A DNA stretch of 64,000 nt from Clostridiales bacterium NK3B98 (GCA_000421005.1 ATWA01000001.1:1-64000); one strand, 5' to 3'; counted from the first letter of the stretch, positions 32,617 through 41,450 are shown. Made by a program: numbers and translations. The notes: generated by a model not told the origin, from the letters alone.

Positions 32617-34695
32617 ATGGAAATACTCTCTCCCGCCGGTTCCTATGAAGCGGCCATCGCCGCTGTGCAGTCCGGGGCGGACGCGATTTATCTGGGCTAC
32701 GGCAAATTCAACGCCCGTCGCAGCGCTGCCAATTTTGACGACGCCTCTCTGAAACAGGTGGTGGAATACTGCCATCAGCGGGGCGTGCGGGTACATCTCA
32801 CCCTGAATACTCTGCTGTCCGACAAGGAGCTGGAACAGGCGGAGGGGCTGGTGCGTATGTGCAGCGACATCGGTGTGGACGCCCTCATTGTGCAGGATCT
32901 GGGGGTGGTGGACATGGTGCGCCGGGTTGCCCCTGAGCTTCCCATCCACGGCTCCACCCAGATGACGGTACACAATCTGGACGGGGTGCTGGCCTGCGCC
33001 GCCCTTGGTATGGAGCGGGTGGTGCTGTCCCGGGAGCTGTCCCGCCGTCAAATCGCCTACATCTGCAAACGCTCCCCCATCGAGATTGAGGTCTTCGGTC
33101 ACGGGGCGCTCTGTATGTGTTACTCCGGACAGTGCTTCCTCTCCTCCGCCATCGGCGGGCGCAGCGGCAACCGGGGGATGTGCGCCCAGCCCTGCCGGAT
33201 GAAGTACGGCTGGGAGGGCAGCGCTGACGGCTATCCCCTGAGCCTGAAGGACATGGCGCTGGTGGAGCATCTGGCAGAGCTGGAGCAGATGGGGGTGGCC
33301 AGCCTGAAAATCGAAGGGCGGATGAAGCGTCCGGAATATGTGGGCATCGTCACCCGCATCTATTCCACCGTCCTCCACCAGGGACGCAAGCCCACCCGGC
33401 AGGAGCTGGACGACCTCACCGCCGCCTTCTCCCGTCAGGGGTTCACCGACGGCTACTATCAGGGCAAGCCCGGCCGTGCCATGTTCGGCATTCATGAGAA
33501 AGCCCCCCTCCCGGAAAAGCTCTTTGCCCAGACAAGGGTGGAGTACAACCGGGAGCACAGCCGGGTACCCCTGACCATGCAGGTGCGTCTGGCTCCCATC
33601 TGCCCCCTGCGAGTCACGGTCACCGACCCTGAGGGGCGCAGCGTCACCGCCTACGGCCCCATCCCCGAGCCTGCCCGGAGCAAGAGCGTAGGCGAGGAGG
33701 AGCTGCGCCGTCAGCTCAGCCGCACCGGGGGCACCTGCTACTATATCCAGCGCATGGACATGGAAGTGGAGCCGGGGATGAGTCTGCCCCTGTCCGCCCT
33801 GAACAGCCTGCGCCGGAAGGTGCTGGACGAGCTGAACGTGCTGCGGGTACGCCCACCCCAGCGGAAAACCGCACCGCTGCCCCCCCTTGTCCCGGTGGCA
33901 GGGCACGGGGATTCTCCCTGCTTCACCCTCTCCCTGCGTCAGCCGGAGCAGTTGACCGAGGGACTGATTCGGCAAAAGCCGGCGGTGATCTACCTCTCTC
34001 CGGAAAACATCCTTGCCCGGAAGGCGCTGGCGCAAAAGGCAATAGAGGAAGGCATCGAGCTGTGCGCCGCCCTGCCCCGGATTCTCTTTGATCAGGAGCG
34101 CCCCACGCTGGATGAGCAGCTGGAGCAGGTGAAGGAGATGGGGGTAAAAACCGCTCTGGCGGGCGAGCTGGGTGCCATCGGCATTGCCGCCGACCATGGT
34201 CTTGCCTGCCGGGGGGACTTCGGCATCGGCACCTACAACTCCCGCACCGTCCACACCCTTGCTGACATGGGGCTGATTTCCGCCACCGCCTCCTTTGAGC
34301 AGCGGCTGGCCGCCGTGCGGGATCTGAGCAAGCCCATTGATCTGGAGCTGATTGTCTACGGACGCTTGCCCCTGATGATTACCCAAAACTGCATCATCAA
34401 GAATCACCACGGGCGGTGCAACTGCGTCAACACCAACACCCTCACCGACCGCACCGGCGCTCAATTCCCGGTGCTTCGTGCCCACGGCTGCCGCAGCGAG
34501 ATTTTCAACTCCAAAACCCTCTATCTGGCGGACAAGCGGGAGAGCTGGGCGCATCTGGGGCTTTGGGCTGCCCGGCTCAGCTTTACCACCGAAAGCCCCA
34601 CCGCCTGCATAGACCTGCTGGAGCATTACCGCACCGGGGCAGGGGAGGCGCCGGGGGAGTACACCCGGGGGCTGTACTTCCGTGGCGTGGAATGA
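32617..34695 (+). CDS. U32 family peptidase / RlhA-TrhP-like RNA hydroxylation protein
   Basis: A 692-residue protein with an N-terminal U32 TIM-barrel domain (ILSPAGSYEAAIAAVQSGADAIYLG) and a DUF3656-like middle (about 380-500). The conserved cysteine block CMCYSGQCFLSS...GNRGMCAQPCR (about residues 167-193) is the iron-sulfur-ligand pattern of RlhA/TrhP-type proteins, which hydroxylate rRNA or tRNA in E. coli. The older collagenase label is not supported by activity in those homologues. Which RNA is modified here is unknown. It follows the zapA terminator with TCGGAGG as ribosome-binding site, so it may rely on read-through. Confidence 0.85.
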   Translation: MEILSPAGSYEAAIAAVQSGADAIYLGYGKFNARRSAANFDDASLKQVVEYCHQRGVRVHLTLNTLLSDKELEQAEGLVRMCSDIGVDALIVQDLGVVDMVRRVAPELPIHGSTQMTVHNLDGVLACAALGMERVVLSRELSRRQIAYICKRSPIEIEVFGHGALCMCYSGQCFLSSAIGGRSGNRGMCAQPCRMKYGWEGSADGYPLSLKDMALVEHLAELEQMGVASLKIEGRMKRPEYVGIVTRIYSTVLHQGRKPTRQELDDLTAAFSRQGFTDGYYQGKPGRAMFGIHEKAPLPEKLFAQTRVEYNREHSRVPLTMQVRLAPICPLRVTVTDPEGRSVTAYGPIPEPARSKSVGEEELRRQLSRTGGTCYYIQRMDMEVEPGMSLPLSALNSLRRKVLDELNVLRVRPPQRKTAPLPPLVPVAGHGDSPCFTLSLRQPEQLTEGLIRQKPAVIYLSPENILARKALAQKAIEEGIELCAALPRILFDQERPTLDEQLEQVKEMGVKTALAGELGAIGIAADHGLACRGDFGIGTYNSRTVHTLADMGLISATASFEQRLAAVRDLSKPIDLELIVYGRLPLMITQNCIIKNHHGRCNCVNTNTLTDRTGAQFPVLRAHGCRSEIFNSKTLYLADKRESWAHLGLWAARLSFTTESPTACIDLLEHYRTGAGEAPGEYTRGLYFRGVE

Positions 34696-34698
34696 GGG

Positions 34699-34726
34699 TT
34701 GACTTTTGTCCCCTTGCGCCTATAAT
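34699..34726 (+). promoter_or_regulatory. Promoter for the TPP riboswitch-thiT transcript
   Basis: TTGACT (34699-34704) and TATAAT (34721-34726), spacer 16 bp. Confidence 0.8.
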
Positions 34727-34747
34727 AAGGGCAGACCGAATTGAATC

Positions 34748-34883
34748 CAACACAGGGGCGCTGGAGGTCATCTCCGGCTGAGATCGAGACAAAGAGCAGT
34801 CTCAGTCCCTTGGGAAGCGATGGATTATCTGTTCCGCGCTTCCCAATACCTGATCCGGGTAATGCCGGCGTAGGAAGCTGTTG
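34748..34883 (+). promoter_or_regulatory. TPP riboswitch (THI element)
   Basis: Contains the hallmark CTGAGA (34778-34783), CTGATC (34850-34855) and GGTAATGCCGGCGTAGG (34858-34874). An extended P3a-type stem (TGGGAAGCG...CGCTTCCCA) lies between, and CAACA-CAG/CTGTTG can close P1. Bound thiamine pyrophosphate should favour the terminator at 34899-34928 and switch off thiT. Confidence 0.93.
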
Positions 34884-34898
34884 AAACCAGTTGCTTTC

Positions 34899-34928
34899 GT
34901 ACCGCATTGTTTGGAGACAGTGCGGTAC
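34899..34928 (+). terminator. Riboswitch-controlled terminator
   Basis: GTACCGCA (34899-34906) pairs with TGCGGTAC (34921-34928), followed by TTTTTATTTT, 24 bp before the thiT start. Confidence 0.9.
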
Positions 34929-34951
34929 TTTTTATTTTGGAGGGGATCGCT

Positions 34952-35512
34952 ATGTCATCCCGAAAGAAAATCCGTTCCCTCACCGAAGGGGCGCTCATGG
35001 TGGCCGCCGCTCAGATTCTCAGCCTGTTCAAGCTGTGGGAAATGCCCTGGGGCGGGTCGGTGGTGCTGGCTATGGTGCCGCTGATTCTGTACGCTGTGCG
35101 CTGGGGTCTGGGCTCCGGATTGGCCGCCGGGCTGGTGTTCGGCGTGTTGCAGTTTATGCTGGACGGCGGCTTTGCCATCGGCTGGCAGTCCATGGTGGGC
35201 GACTATCTGCTGGCCTTTGCCGCATTGGGGCTGGCGGGACTGTTCTCCGGTAAAAAGGGGGGCATCTGGCTGGGTACGCTGGCAGGCGGCTTCGGGCGGT
35301 TTCTGGTACACTATGTGGTAGGCGCTACCATCTGGGCGGAGTATATGCCCGAGACCTTTCTGGGGCTGAACATGGGCTCCCCCTGGTTCTACTCGCTGCT
35401 GTATAACCTGCTCTATATGGGGCCCAATGTGGTGATTACTTTGGCGGTTTTTGCCCTTTTGAGCAAGCCGCTGGGCAAATACCTCCGGGGTGAGGATTTG
35501 GCCGGGCTGTGA
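34952..35512 (+). CDS. thiT: ECF transporter thiamine-binding subunit ThiT
   Basis: A 186-residue S-component with six predicted membrane helices, which captures thiamine and joins a shared EcfAT module for import. Family features include the TEGALMVAAAQILSLFKLWEMPWGG opening and the WFYSLLYNLLYMGPN C-terminal helix. GGAGGGG lies before the ATG at 34952. The frame open from 34907 runs through the terminator. The upstream TPP riboswitch supports the assignment. No EcfA/EcfT genes are in the window. Confidence 0.93.
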   Translation: MSSRKKIRSLTEGALMVAAAQILSLFKLWEMPWGGSVVLAMVPLILYAVRWGLGSGLAAGLVFGVLQFMLDGGFAIGWQSMVGDYLLAFAALGLAGLFSGKKGGIWLGTLAGGFGRFLVHYVVGATIWAEYMPETFLGLNMGSPWFYSLLYNLLYMGPNVVITLAVFALLSKPLGKYLRGEDLAGL

Positions 35513-35530
35513 TGCCAAAACGCCTGCTTC

Positions 35531-35555
35531 CTCCTGTCCGTCCATCGGACAGGAG
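35531..35555 (+). terminator. Terminator of thiT
   Basis: CTCCTGTCCG (35531-35540) and CGGACAGGAG (35546-35555) form a perfect 10-bp stem followed by TTTTTTT. Confidence 0.95.
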
Positions 35556-35573
35556 TTTTTTTCAGGTCCCCTA

Positions 35574-35601
35574 TTGACAAATCCCGGAAAGGGTATATAA
35601 T
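35574..35601 (+). promoter_or_regulatory. Promoter of the first ABC importer operon
   Basis: TTGACA (35574-35579) and TATAAT (35596-35601), spacer 16 bp. The leader holds a 9-bp stem (GGTAAAAGC at about 35609, GCTTTTGCC at about 35634) but no T-box motif or terminator T-run. Confidence 0.85.
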
Positions 35602-35668
35602 TTAGCAGGTAAAAGCGTAAAAGTGATAAAGTGCTTTTGCCTGTTATGATATTTGAGGAGGAAGAATC

Positions 35669-36733
35669 ATGAAGAACTTCAACAAGCTGCTTGCTCTGGC
35701 GCTTGCCCTGATGATGTGCCTGTCTCTGGCCGCCTGCGGCGGTTCCAGCTCCGGCTCCGGTGACGCTGCCGCCCCCGCTGCCGACGCTGCGGCTGACGCT
35801 CCCGCCGAGGATGCCGCCCCTGCCGAAACCGCTCAGGCGGATGCCTACAACATCGGCATCTGCCAGCTGGTGCAGCACGACGCGCTGGATGCCGCCACCG
35901 CCGGCTTTAAGCAGGCTGTCATCGACGGTCTGGGCGAGGGCAATGTGAACTTTGACGAGCAGAACGCCCAGGGCGACTCCGCCACCTGCTCCACCATCGT
36001 CACCGGCTTTGTGGCCAACAACTACGACCTGATTATGGCCAACGCCACCCCCGCCTTGCAGGCTGCCGTGTCCGCCACCGACGTCATCCCCATTCTGGGC
36101 ACCTCCGTCACCGACTACGGCGCGGCGCTGGCTGACCCGGATATGGACCCCGCCGCGGGTACCGGCATCAACGTCTCCGGCACCTCGGACGGCGTGCCCG
36201 CCCAGTCCTATGTGGACCTGCTGTTCGAGCTGGTTCCCGAGGCAAAGAACGTCTCCGTCCTGTATTGCTCCGCCGAGGCCAACTCCGTTTTGCAGGCTGA
36301 CCAGTTCAAGGAGCTGGCCGAGGCTGCCGGCGCAACCGTGAGCATCTTCACCTTCGCCGACTCCAACGACATTCAGGCGGTCGTCACCTCCGCTGTGGAC
36401 GGCGCTGACGCCCTCTACATCCCCACCGACAACACCGCCGCCTCCAACATGACCATCATCACCAGTGTGTGTGAGGCCGCTCAGATGCCCGTCATCTGCG
36501 GCGAGGAGAACATGATGGCCAACGGCGGTCTTGCTACCGTCTCCATCAGCTACTATGACATCGGCTACGAGTGCGGCAAGCAGGCTGTGGAAATTCTGGC
36601 CAACGGCGCTGACGTGTCCACCACCCCCATCGGCTACGCCGCTGACCCGGTGAAGGAGTACAATCCTGCCTATGCCGAGGCCATTGGCTTCACCGTCCCC
36701 GAGGGCTTTACCGCTTACAGCCCTGAGGCGTAA
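35669..36733 (+). CDS. ABC transporter substrate-binding lipoprotein (PF04392/TrpX type), copy 1
   Basis: A 354-residue exported lipoprotein: signal peptide with lipobox LAACG (cysteine at about residue 23), an Ala/Asp/Pro-rich linker (to about 62), then a two-lobed binding protein of the ABC_sub_bind family (NIGICQLVQHDALDAATAGFKQAV start, FAD..D.Q..V and IPTDNTAASNM segments). It is paralogous to the gene at 43533. Followed by its permease and ATPase. The ligand is unknown. The family includes predicted tryptophan importers, but this copy lacks the T-box found at copy 2. Confidence 0.88.
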   Translation: MKNFNKLLALALALMMCLSLAACGGSSSGSGDAAAPAADAAADAPAEDAAPAETAQADAYNIGICQLVQHDALDAATAGFKQAVIDGLGEGNVNFDEQNAQGDSATCSTIVTGFVANNYDLIMANATPALQAAVSATDVIPILGTSVTDYGAALADPDMDPAAGTGINVSGTSDGVPAQSYVDLLFELVPEAKNVSVLYCSAEANSVLQADQFKELAEAAGATVSIFTFADSNDIQAVVTSAVDGADALYIPTDNTAASNMTIITSVCEAAQMPVICGEENMMANGGLATVSISYYDIGYECGKQAVEILANGADVSTTPIGYAADPVKEYNPAYAEAIGFTVPEGFTAYSPEA

Positions 36734-36765
36734 GTGCAAGGCGATCACAACTGTACCCTATCACG

Positions 36766-36787
36766 CATCCCGGCTTACGCCGGGATG
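36766..36787 (+). terminator. Hairpin between substrate-binding protein and permease genes
   Basis: CATCCCGGC (36766-36774) pairs with GCCGGGATG (36779-36787), with a delayed T-run (TTGTGTCATTTTT). Probably a partial terminator that lets the binding protein be made in excess. A similar hairpin sits at the same point of the paralogous operon. Confidence 0.55.
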
Positions 36788-36824
36788 TTGTGTCATTTTT
36801 CTGTCGTAATATGGGAGGATCTCT

Positions 36825-37781
36825 ATGGCATATTTCGCTTCCCTCAACCCCCATGCGCTGCTCAACTCCTGCCCCGGCGGCGTGGCGCAGGGCTTAATCT
36901 GGGGCATTATGGCGCTGGGCGTCTACCTCACCTTCCGGGTGCTGAATGTGGCTGACCTGACGGTGGACGGCTCCTTTGCCACTGGCGGCGCTGTGTGCAT
37001 TATGCTGGTATTGGCCGGGTGGAACCCGGTGCTGGCGCTGCTGGTCTCCTTTGCCGCCGGTGTGATTGCCGGTCTGGTCACCGGTTTTCTCCACACCGCC
37101 CTGGGTATTCCCGACATTCTGGCGGGCATTCTCACCCAGATTTCCCTTTACTCCATCAACCTGAACATTATGGGGAAGGCCAATCAGGCGGTGAATGTGA
37201 ACAAGGTCGCCCTGCCCTTTACCTCCAACGCCAAGCTGCTGAGCCGCACCATCGGCATCACCGCCGTGGTGGTAGTGGCTCTCATCAGCCTGCTGTACTG
37301 GTATCTGGGTACCGAGACCGGCTCCGCCCTGCGTGCCACCGGAACCAACCCCAATATGTCCCGTGCTCAGGGCATCAACACCGACTTTATGAAGGTGCTG
37401 GGTCTGGCGCTGTCCAACGGCTTTGTGGCTGTTTCCGGCGGCGTGCTCAGCCAGTATCAGGGCTTTGCCGACGTGAACATGGGCAGAGGCGCTATCGTCA
37501 TCGGTCTGGCCGCCGTCATCATCGGCGAGGTGCTGGGCGAGGGGCTGATGCACAACAAGCTGAACTTCTGGCTGCGGCTGATGTGGGTGGCCATTGGCAG
37601 CGTCATCTATTACATTGTCTATGTCTTTGTGCTCTGGCTCAAGTTCCCCGCCGACGACATGAAGCTGCTCACCGCCATTGTGGTGGCCATCTTCCTAGCC
37701 GTCCCCTATCTGAAGGCGAAATACTTCACCCGGAGCTACACGGTAAAATACATGACCCGCCGCAGAAAGGGGGAGAAGTGA
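36825..37781 (+). CDS. ABC transporter permease (TrpY type), copy 1
   Basis: A 318-residue membrane protein of the BPD_transp_2-like family used with PF04392 binding proteins. It has about eight to nine helices, the conserved N-terminal block GLIWGIMALGVYLTFRVLNVADLTVDGSFATGG and the coupling region ALRATGTNPNMSRAQGINTDFMKVLGLALSNG. GGAGG precedes the ATG. Its TGA ends 1 bp before the ATPase ATG, so the two are coupled. Confidence 0.9.
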   Translation: MAYFASLNPHALLNSCPGGVAQGLIWGIMALGVYLTFRVLNVADLTVDGSFATGGAVCIMLVLAGWNPVLALLVSFAAGVIAGLVTGFLHTALGIPDILAGILTQISLYSINLNIMGKANQAVNVNKVALPFTSNAKLLSRTIGITAVVVVALISLLYWYLGTETGSALRATGTNPNMSRAQGINTDFMKVLGLALSNGFVAVSGGVLSQYQGFADVNMGRGAIVIGLAAVIIGEVLGEGLMHNKLNFWLRLMWVAIGSVIYYIVYVFVLWLKFPADDMKLLTAIVVAIFLAVPYLKAKYFTRSYTVKYMTRRRKGEK

Positions 37782-37782
37782 G

Positions 37783-38559
37783 ATGCTGGAAATCAATCGT
37801 GTCAGCAAGACCTTTAACCCCGGCACCATCAACCAGAAAACTGCCCTGAACGGCCTGACCCTCCACCTGAATCCGGGGGATTTCTGCACCGTCATCGGCG
37901 GCAACGGCGCCGGAAAGTCCACCATGCTCAACGCCATTGCCGGAGTGTGGCCGGTGGACGAGGGCAATATCATCATCGACGGCAGCAACGTCACCCAGCT
38001 CTCCGAGCACAAACGGGCCATGTTTCTGGGCCGGGTCTTTCAGGACCCTATGACCGGAACCGCCGCCACCATGGGCATTGACGAGAATCTGGCGCTGGCC
38101 GCCCGCCGGGGACATCGGCGCACCCTGAAATGGGGGGTGACCAAGCAGGAGCAGACCCAGTACCGGGAGCTGCTGGCCAGTCTGGATTTGGGGCTGGAAG
38201 ACCGCCTCACCAGCAAGGTGGGGCTGCTCTCCGGCGGTCAGCGTCAGGCCATTACCCTGCTGATGGCCACCCTGAAGCAGCCCAAGCTGCTGCTGCTGGA
38301 CGAACACACCGCCGCCCTTGACCCCAAAACCGCCGCCAAGGTGCTGGAGCTTACCGACAAAATCGTGGCGCAGCACCACCTCACCACCCTGATGATTACC
38401 CACAATATGCGGGATGCCATCGCCCACGGCAACCGTCTGGTGATGATGAAGGACGGACAGATCGTGCTGGATATCGCCGGAGAGGAAAAGCGGAAGCTCA
38501 CCGTGGAGCAGCTTTTGGAGCGCTTCACCGACGCCTCCGACCGGATGATTCTGGGATAA
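37783..38559 (+). CDS. ABC transporter ATP-binding protein (TrpZ type), copy 1
   Basis: A 258-residue ABC ATPase. Walker A is GGNGAGKSTM (about residues 38-47), the signature is LLSGGQRQAITLLM and Walker B is LLLLDEHTAALDP. It energises the permease just upstream. The best relative visible is the ATPase at 45591. A strong convergent terminator follows. Confidence 0.93.
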   Translation: MLEINRVSKTFNPGTINQKTALNGLTLHLNPGDFCTVIGGNGAGKSTMLNAIAGVWPVDEGNIIIDGSNVTQLSEHKRAMFLGRVFQDPMTGTAATMGIDENLALAARRGHRRTLKWGVTKQEQTQYRELLASLDLGLEDRLTSKVGLLSGGQRQAITLLMATLKQPKLLLLDEHTAALDPKTAAKVLELTDKIVAQHHLTTLMITHNMRDAIAHGNRLVMMKDGQIVLDIAGEEKRKLTVEQLLERFTDASDRMILG

Positions 38560-38627
38560 ACGTCCCCTGCATTTTTCCGGACGATTCGTAAATTGCCCCT
38601 GCGCAGTCTGCGGTTTACCAACATACA

Positions 38628-38665
38628 AACCCCCCGCTCTGAACCGGCGTTCAGAGCGGGGGGTT
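38628..38665. terminator. Bidirectional terminator between the ABC operon and trxA
   Basis: AACCCCCCGCTCTGAAC (38628-38644) is perfectly complementary to GTTCAGAGCGGGGGGTT (38649-38665). It lies between convergent genes and can serve both strands, although T-runs are short. Confidence 0.8.
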
Positions 38666-38679
38666 CTTTGCGATTTCGA

Positions 38680-39006
38680 TTATGCCAGCGCCTCGTCCAC
38701 CAGCTTGGTGTAGCTGGGATAGGGGGAAGCGCCCACGATGCGGTCGTACTCCACACCGTCCTTGAAGACGATGACGCAGGGGATGCTCATAATGCCTGCC
38801 TCCTGTGCCAAGTCGGGCATCTGGTCGATGTCCACCTTGCCCACAACGGCCTTGCCATCATAGTCGGCGGCCAGCTTTTCAATGGCGGGGGCGATCATCT
38901 TGCAGGGACCGCACCAGGTTGCCCAATAGTCCACCACGGCCACATGGGCGTTGTTGACTGCCTTCTCTACATCCTGACGATTGGAAAAATGAATTGCGTT
39001 TGCCAT
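38680..39006 (-). CDS. trxA: Thioredoxin
   Basis: A 108-residue thioredoxin with the WCGPCK active site (about residues 31-36) and the cis-proline loop SIPCVIVF. It reduces protein disulfides in the cytoplasm. The reductase-like gene lies 20 bp upstream in the same operon, and its features suggest how this thioredoxin is recharged. Confidence 0.96.
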   Translation of the reverse strand: MANAIHFSNRQDVEKAVNNAHVAVVDYWATWCGPCKMIAPAIEKLAADYDGKAVVGKVDIDQMPDLAQEAGIMSIPCVIVFKDGVEYDRIVGASPYPSYTKLVDEALA

Positions 39007-39026
39007 AATAAACCTCTCCTTTGTTG

Positions 39027-39884
39027 TTATCCGTTGTTTGCTGCTTCAATGGCTTCTGCGGCTGCCTGTGCGGCAATCAAACCCTCGCCCACCGCCTTGG
39101 AAATCTGCAGGGGTTTTCCGGTGCAGTCTCCTGCGGCGTAGACCCCGGGGATATTGGTTTCCATGCTCCGGTTCACCTTGATATATCCGTCCTCCAGCTC
39201 CAGCTCAGGGAGCAGGTCGTTGGGGGCTACCGTCTCCCGGAGGATGAACACGCCCTCACAGGGAATTTTGGCTCCGTCCGCCACCACTGCGGTGACGCTG
39301 CCGCCCTCTCCGGCGATTTCCAGCCGTCCCGCCTTGACAGAGGGGATGGCGGCATCCAGTCCCACCGGGGCGGCGGGGCTGACATAGGTGACCTGACAGC
39401 CGATCTGTGCCAGATAGTTGGCCTCCAAAGGCGCATCCTTGGCTCTGCCAATGACCACCACCGGACGCTTCCGGTAGAGCATTCCGTCGCAGGTGGCGCA
39501 GTAGCTCACTCCGTGACCCACCAGCCCCTCTTCTCCGGGGTACTTGGTGCCCCGGCTGATGCCTCCGGCGAAAATCAGCTTTTTGCCCTCGTACACGTCG
39601 CTGCCTACGGTGAGGAAGAAGGAATCCCCCATGTTCATGGCGGTGAGCACCCGCCCGGTGCGCAGCTCCGCCCCCATGTCAAGGGCGTGTTTGGTAAATT
39701 CCTCCATCATCTGACGTCCGCTCCGCCCGGGCAGACCCAGATAGTTGTGAATCACCGGGGCTTTGCTCAGGGGATTGCCCTCTGCGGGGTTGGAGATGAC
39801 CAGCACCTGCTTGCCCCGTCCCTGCGCCGCCACCGCCGCGGACAGTCCCGCCGGACCGCCGCCAATGATGATCATATCGTACAA
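39027..39884 (-). CDS. Thioredoxin reductase-like flavoprotein without NADPH motifs
   Basis: A 285-residue flavoprotein of the TrxB fold. FAD binding is GGGPAGLSAA (about 8-17), the redox disulfide is SYCATCDG (cysteines about 129 and 132), and the C-terminal FAD motif is GVYAAGDCTG. The NADPH domain reads VVVIGRAKDAPLEANYLA and VTYVSPAAPVGLDA where NADPH-dependent TrxB has GGGxSA and HRRxxxR, so both NADPH signatures are missing. This fits the ferredoxin-dependent flavin thioredoxin reductase type known from clostridia. TTG at 39884 is chosen because GGAGGG sits 6 bp ahead. The first ATG (39875) is too distant. Operon with trxA. Confidence 0.88.
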   Translation of the reverse strand: MYDMIIIGGGPAGLSAAVAAQGRGKQVLVISNPAEGNPLSKAPVIHNYLGLPGRSGRQMMEEFTKHALDMGAELRTGRVLTAMNMGDSFFLTVGSDVYEGKKLIFAGGISRGTKYPGEEGLVGHGVSYCATCDGMLYRKRPVVVIGRAKDAPLEANYLAQIGCQVTYVSPAAPVGLDAAIPSVKAGRLEIAGEGGSVTAVVADGAKIPCEGVFILRETVAPNDLLPELELEDGYIKVNRSMETNIPGVYAAGDCTGKPLQISKAVGEGLIAAQAAAEAIEAANNG

Positions 39885-39920
39885 TGGAAACCCTCCTTTG
39901 GCTGAGTTTTTGTTGCTGTT

Positions 39921-39949
39921 ATTGTACCCGACAGGAGGAAAAAATGCAA
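39921..39949 (-). promoter_or_regulatory. Promoter for the reductase-trxA operon
   Basis: Minus-strand TTGCAT (39944-39949) and TACAAT (39921-39926), spacer 17 bp. Confidence 0.6.
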
Positions 39950-39988
39950 CGCATCCGGACACGGTTTTACAAATTGTACACAATTTAT

Positions 39989-40016
39989 TTGTGTGCTATA
40001 GAACTGGCTGTATAAA
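39989..40016 (+). promoter_or_regulatory. Promoter for ypeB
   Basis: TTGTGT (39989-39994) and TATAAA (40011-40016), spacer 16 bp. ypeB homologues are usually driven by forespore sigma-G, so this sigma-A-like match may not be the relevant promoter. Confidence 0.4.
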
Positions 40017-40070
40017 ACCGGGGCCAGTGACACAAACTGGAAGCAATCTACACAAAGGAGGAGAACGCCC

Positions 40071-41420
40071 ATGTTTTCCAAGCTATCCCGCCGGGGGCGG
40101 GTTCGGGTGATTGTGTTTACGCTGGCCGGGTTTGCGGTGCTGTCTGTGTACGCCTTTCGGGAGCATTGCCAGCGAGTGCGGCTGGAGCAGGCGGTGGCCA
40201 ACAGCTATCTTAGCGCCTTTTCCGAGGTGACCGCCAGTCTGGACCAGATGGACAACGCCCTGCGAAAGGGAGTGTATGTCACCTCTGCGCCTATGCTCTG
40301 TTCCCTGTGCGACGAGATTTATGCCCAGTCCAAGGCGGCGCAGACGGCGCTGGGGCGGCTGCCCTTTAGCAGCGTGGAGCTGGAACAGACCGGCTCCTTT
40401 GTGGCCAAGGTGGGAGACTACGCCTATACCCTCTCCATGACCGCCGCCCGGACTGGAGAACGCCCGGAGGGAGCGGACGGGCGCAACTGGCAAAAGCTGT
40501 CTCAGGCGGCAGATCAGCTCTCCGCCCGGCTGGATGAGCTGCAATTGCAGCTCTACGACGGCACCATGACCATTGAGAGCGTGGAACAGGCGCAGCGGCG
40601 GTTGCAGCAGGAGCAGCCCGCTCAGGGGGAGAGTGCCTTTCAGTCGGTGGAGGCGGAGTTCCCCGAGACCCCCAGCCTCATCTATGACGGTCCTTTCTCC
40701 CAGCATCTCACTGGAAAATCCCCCCAGATGACCCGGGGCAGGAAGGAGATCAGCCCCTCTCAGGCGGCGCAAATCGCCCGGCAGAGCACCGGATGGGAGG
40801 ATCTCACCATCTCCGGGGAGACGGAGGGGGCATTGCCCTGCTATACCTGCACCAGCGAGGACGGCACCCGTACCGCTCAAATCACCCGGCGGGGCGGATT
40901 TCTGGCAGCCGCTATGAGCGAAGCGGTTCCCTCCCAAGTCCGGCTCACCGAGGAGGACGGGGTGCGGGCCGCCAAAGCCCTGTTGGAAAAGATGAACTAC
41001 ACCGACATGGCGGAGAGCTACTGGCAGCGGTATGACAACACCCTGACGGTAAACTTCTGCTATGCCCCGGAGGGGGTGCGGTGCTATCCGGATTTGGTGA
41101 AGGTATCCGTCTCTCTGGCAGACGGCACCCTCACCGGATTTGAAGCCCAGGGCTATCTCACCAACCACCGTCAGCGGAATCTGCCCCAGCCTGAGGTGAC
41201 GGAGGAAACGGCACAGGAATCGGTGTCCCCTCTGCTGACGGTCGTTGGCAGCAATCTGGCAATCATCCCCAGCCGGGGAGAGCGGGAGGTGCTGTGCTGG
41301 GAGTTTCTCTGTGAAAACGAGGAAGGTGCCCACGTCATCACCTATCTCAACGCCCAGACCGGGGCAGAGGAAAAGATTCTGCTGCTGATGGAGGACGAGA
41401 ACGGGACGCTGGCGGTATAA
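40071..41420 (+). CDS. ypeB: Germination protein YpeB-like
   Basis: A 449-residue protein with an N-terminal membrane anchor (about residues 13-29), a long helical region with DQMDNALRKGVYV and LSARLDELQLQLYDGT, and PepSY-like C-terminal repeats (about 215-280, 300-360, 375-445). This is the YpeB layout (PF14620). YpeB stabilises the spore-cortex lytic enzyme SleB during dormancy. The usual sleB partner is not adjacent: the neighbours are the trx operon and a repeat. It is one of the best signs in the window that the organism sporulates. Confidence 0.88.
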   Translation: MFSKLSRRGRVRVIVFTLAGFAVLSVYAFREHCQRVRLEQAVANSYLSAFSEVTASLDQMDNALRKGVYVTSAPMLCSLCDEIYAQSKAAQTALGRLPFSSVELEQTGSFVAKVGDYAYTLSMTAARTGERPEGADGRNWQKLSQAADQLSARLDELQLQLYDGTMTIESVEQAQRRLQQEQPAQGESAFQSVEAEFPETPSLIYDGPFSQHLTGKSPQMTRGRKEISPSQAAQIARQSTGWEDLTISGETEGALPCYTCTSEDGTRTAQITRRGGFLAAAMSEAVPSQVRLTEEDGVRAAKALLEKMNYTDMAESYWQRYDNTLTVNFCYAPEGVRCYPDLVKVSVSLADGTLTGFEAQGYLTNHRQRNLPQPEVTEETAQESVSPLLTVVGSNLAIIPSRGEREVLCWEFLCENEEGAHVITYLNAQTGAEEKILLLMEDENGTLAV

Positions 41421-41450
41421 GGGGAGCGGGTTCTGCCTGTGCTGTAGGGT

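Noticed and set aside
35602-35668. Possible T-box or riboswitch ahead of the first ABC operon
   Set aside because: The leader is under 70 nt, holds only one short stem and lacks the GGTGG T-box core and any terminator.
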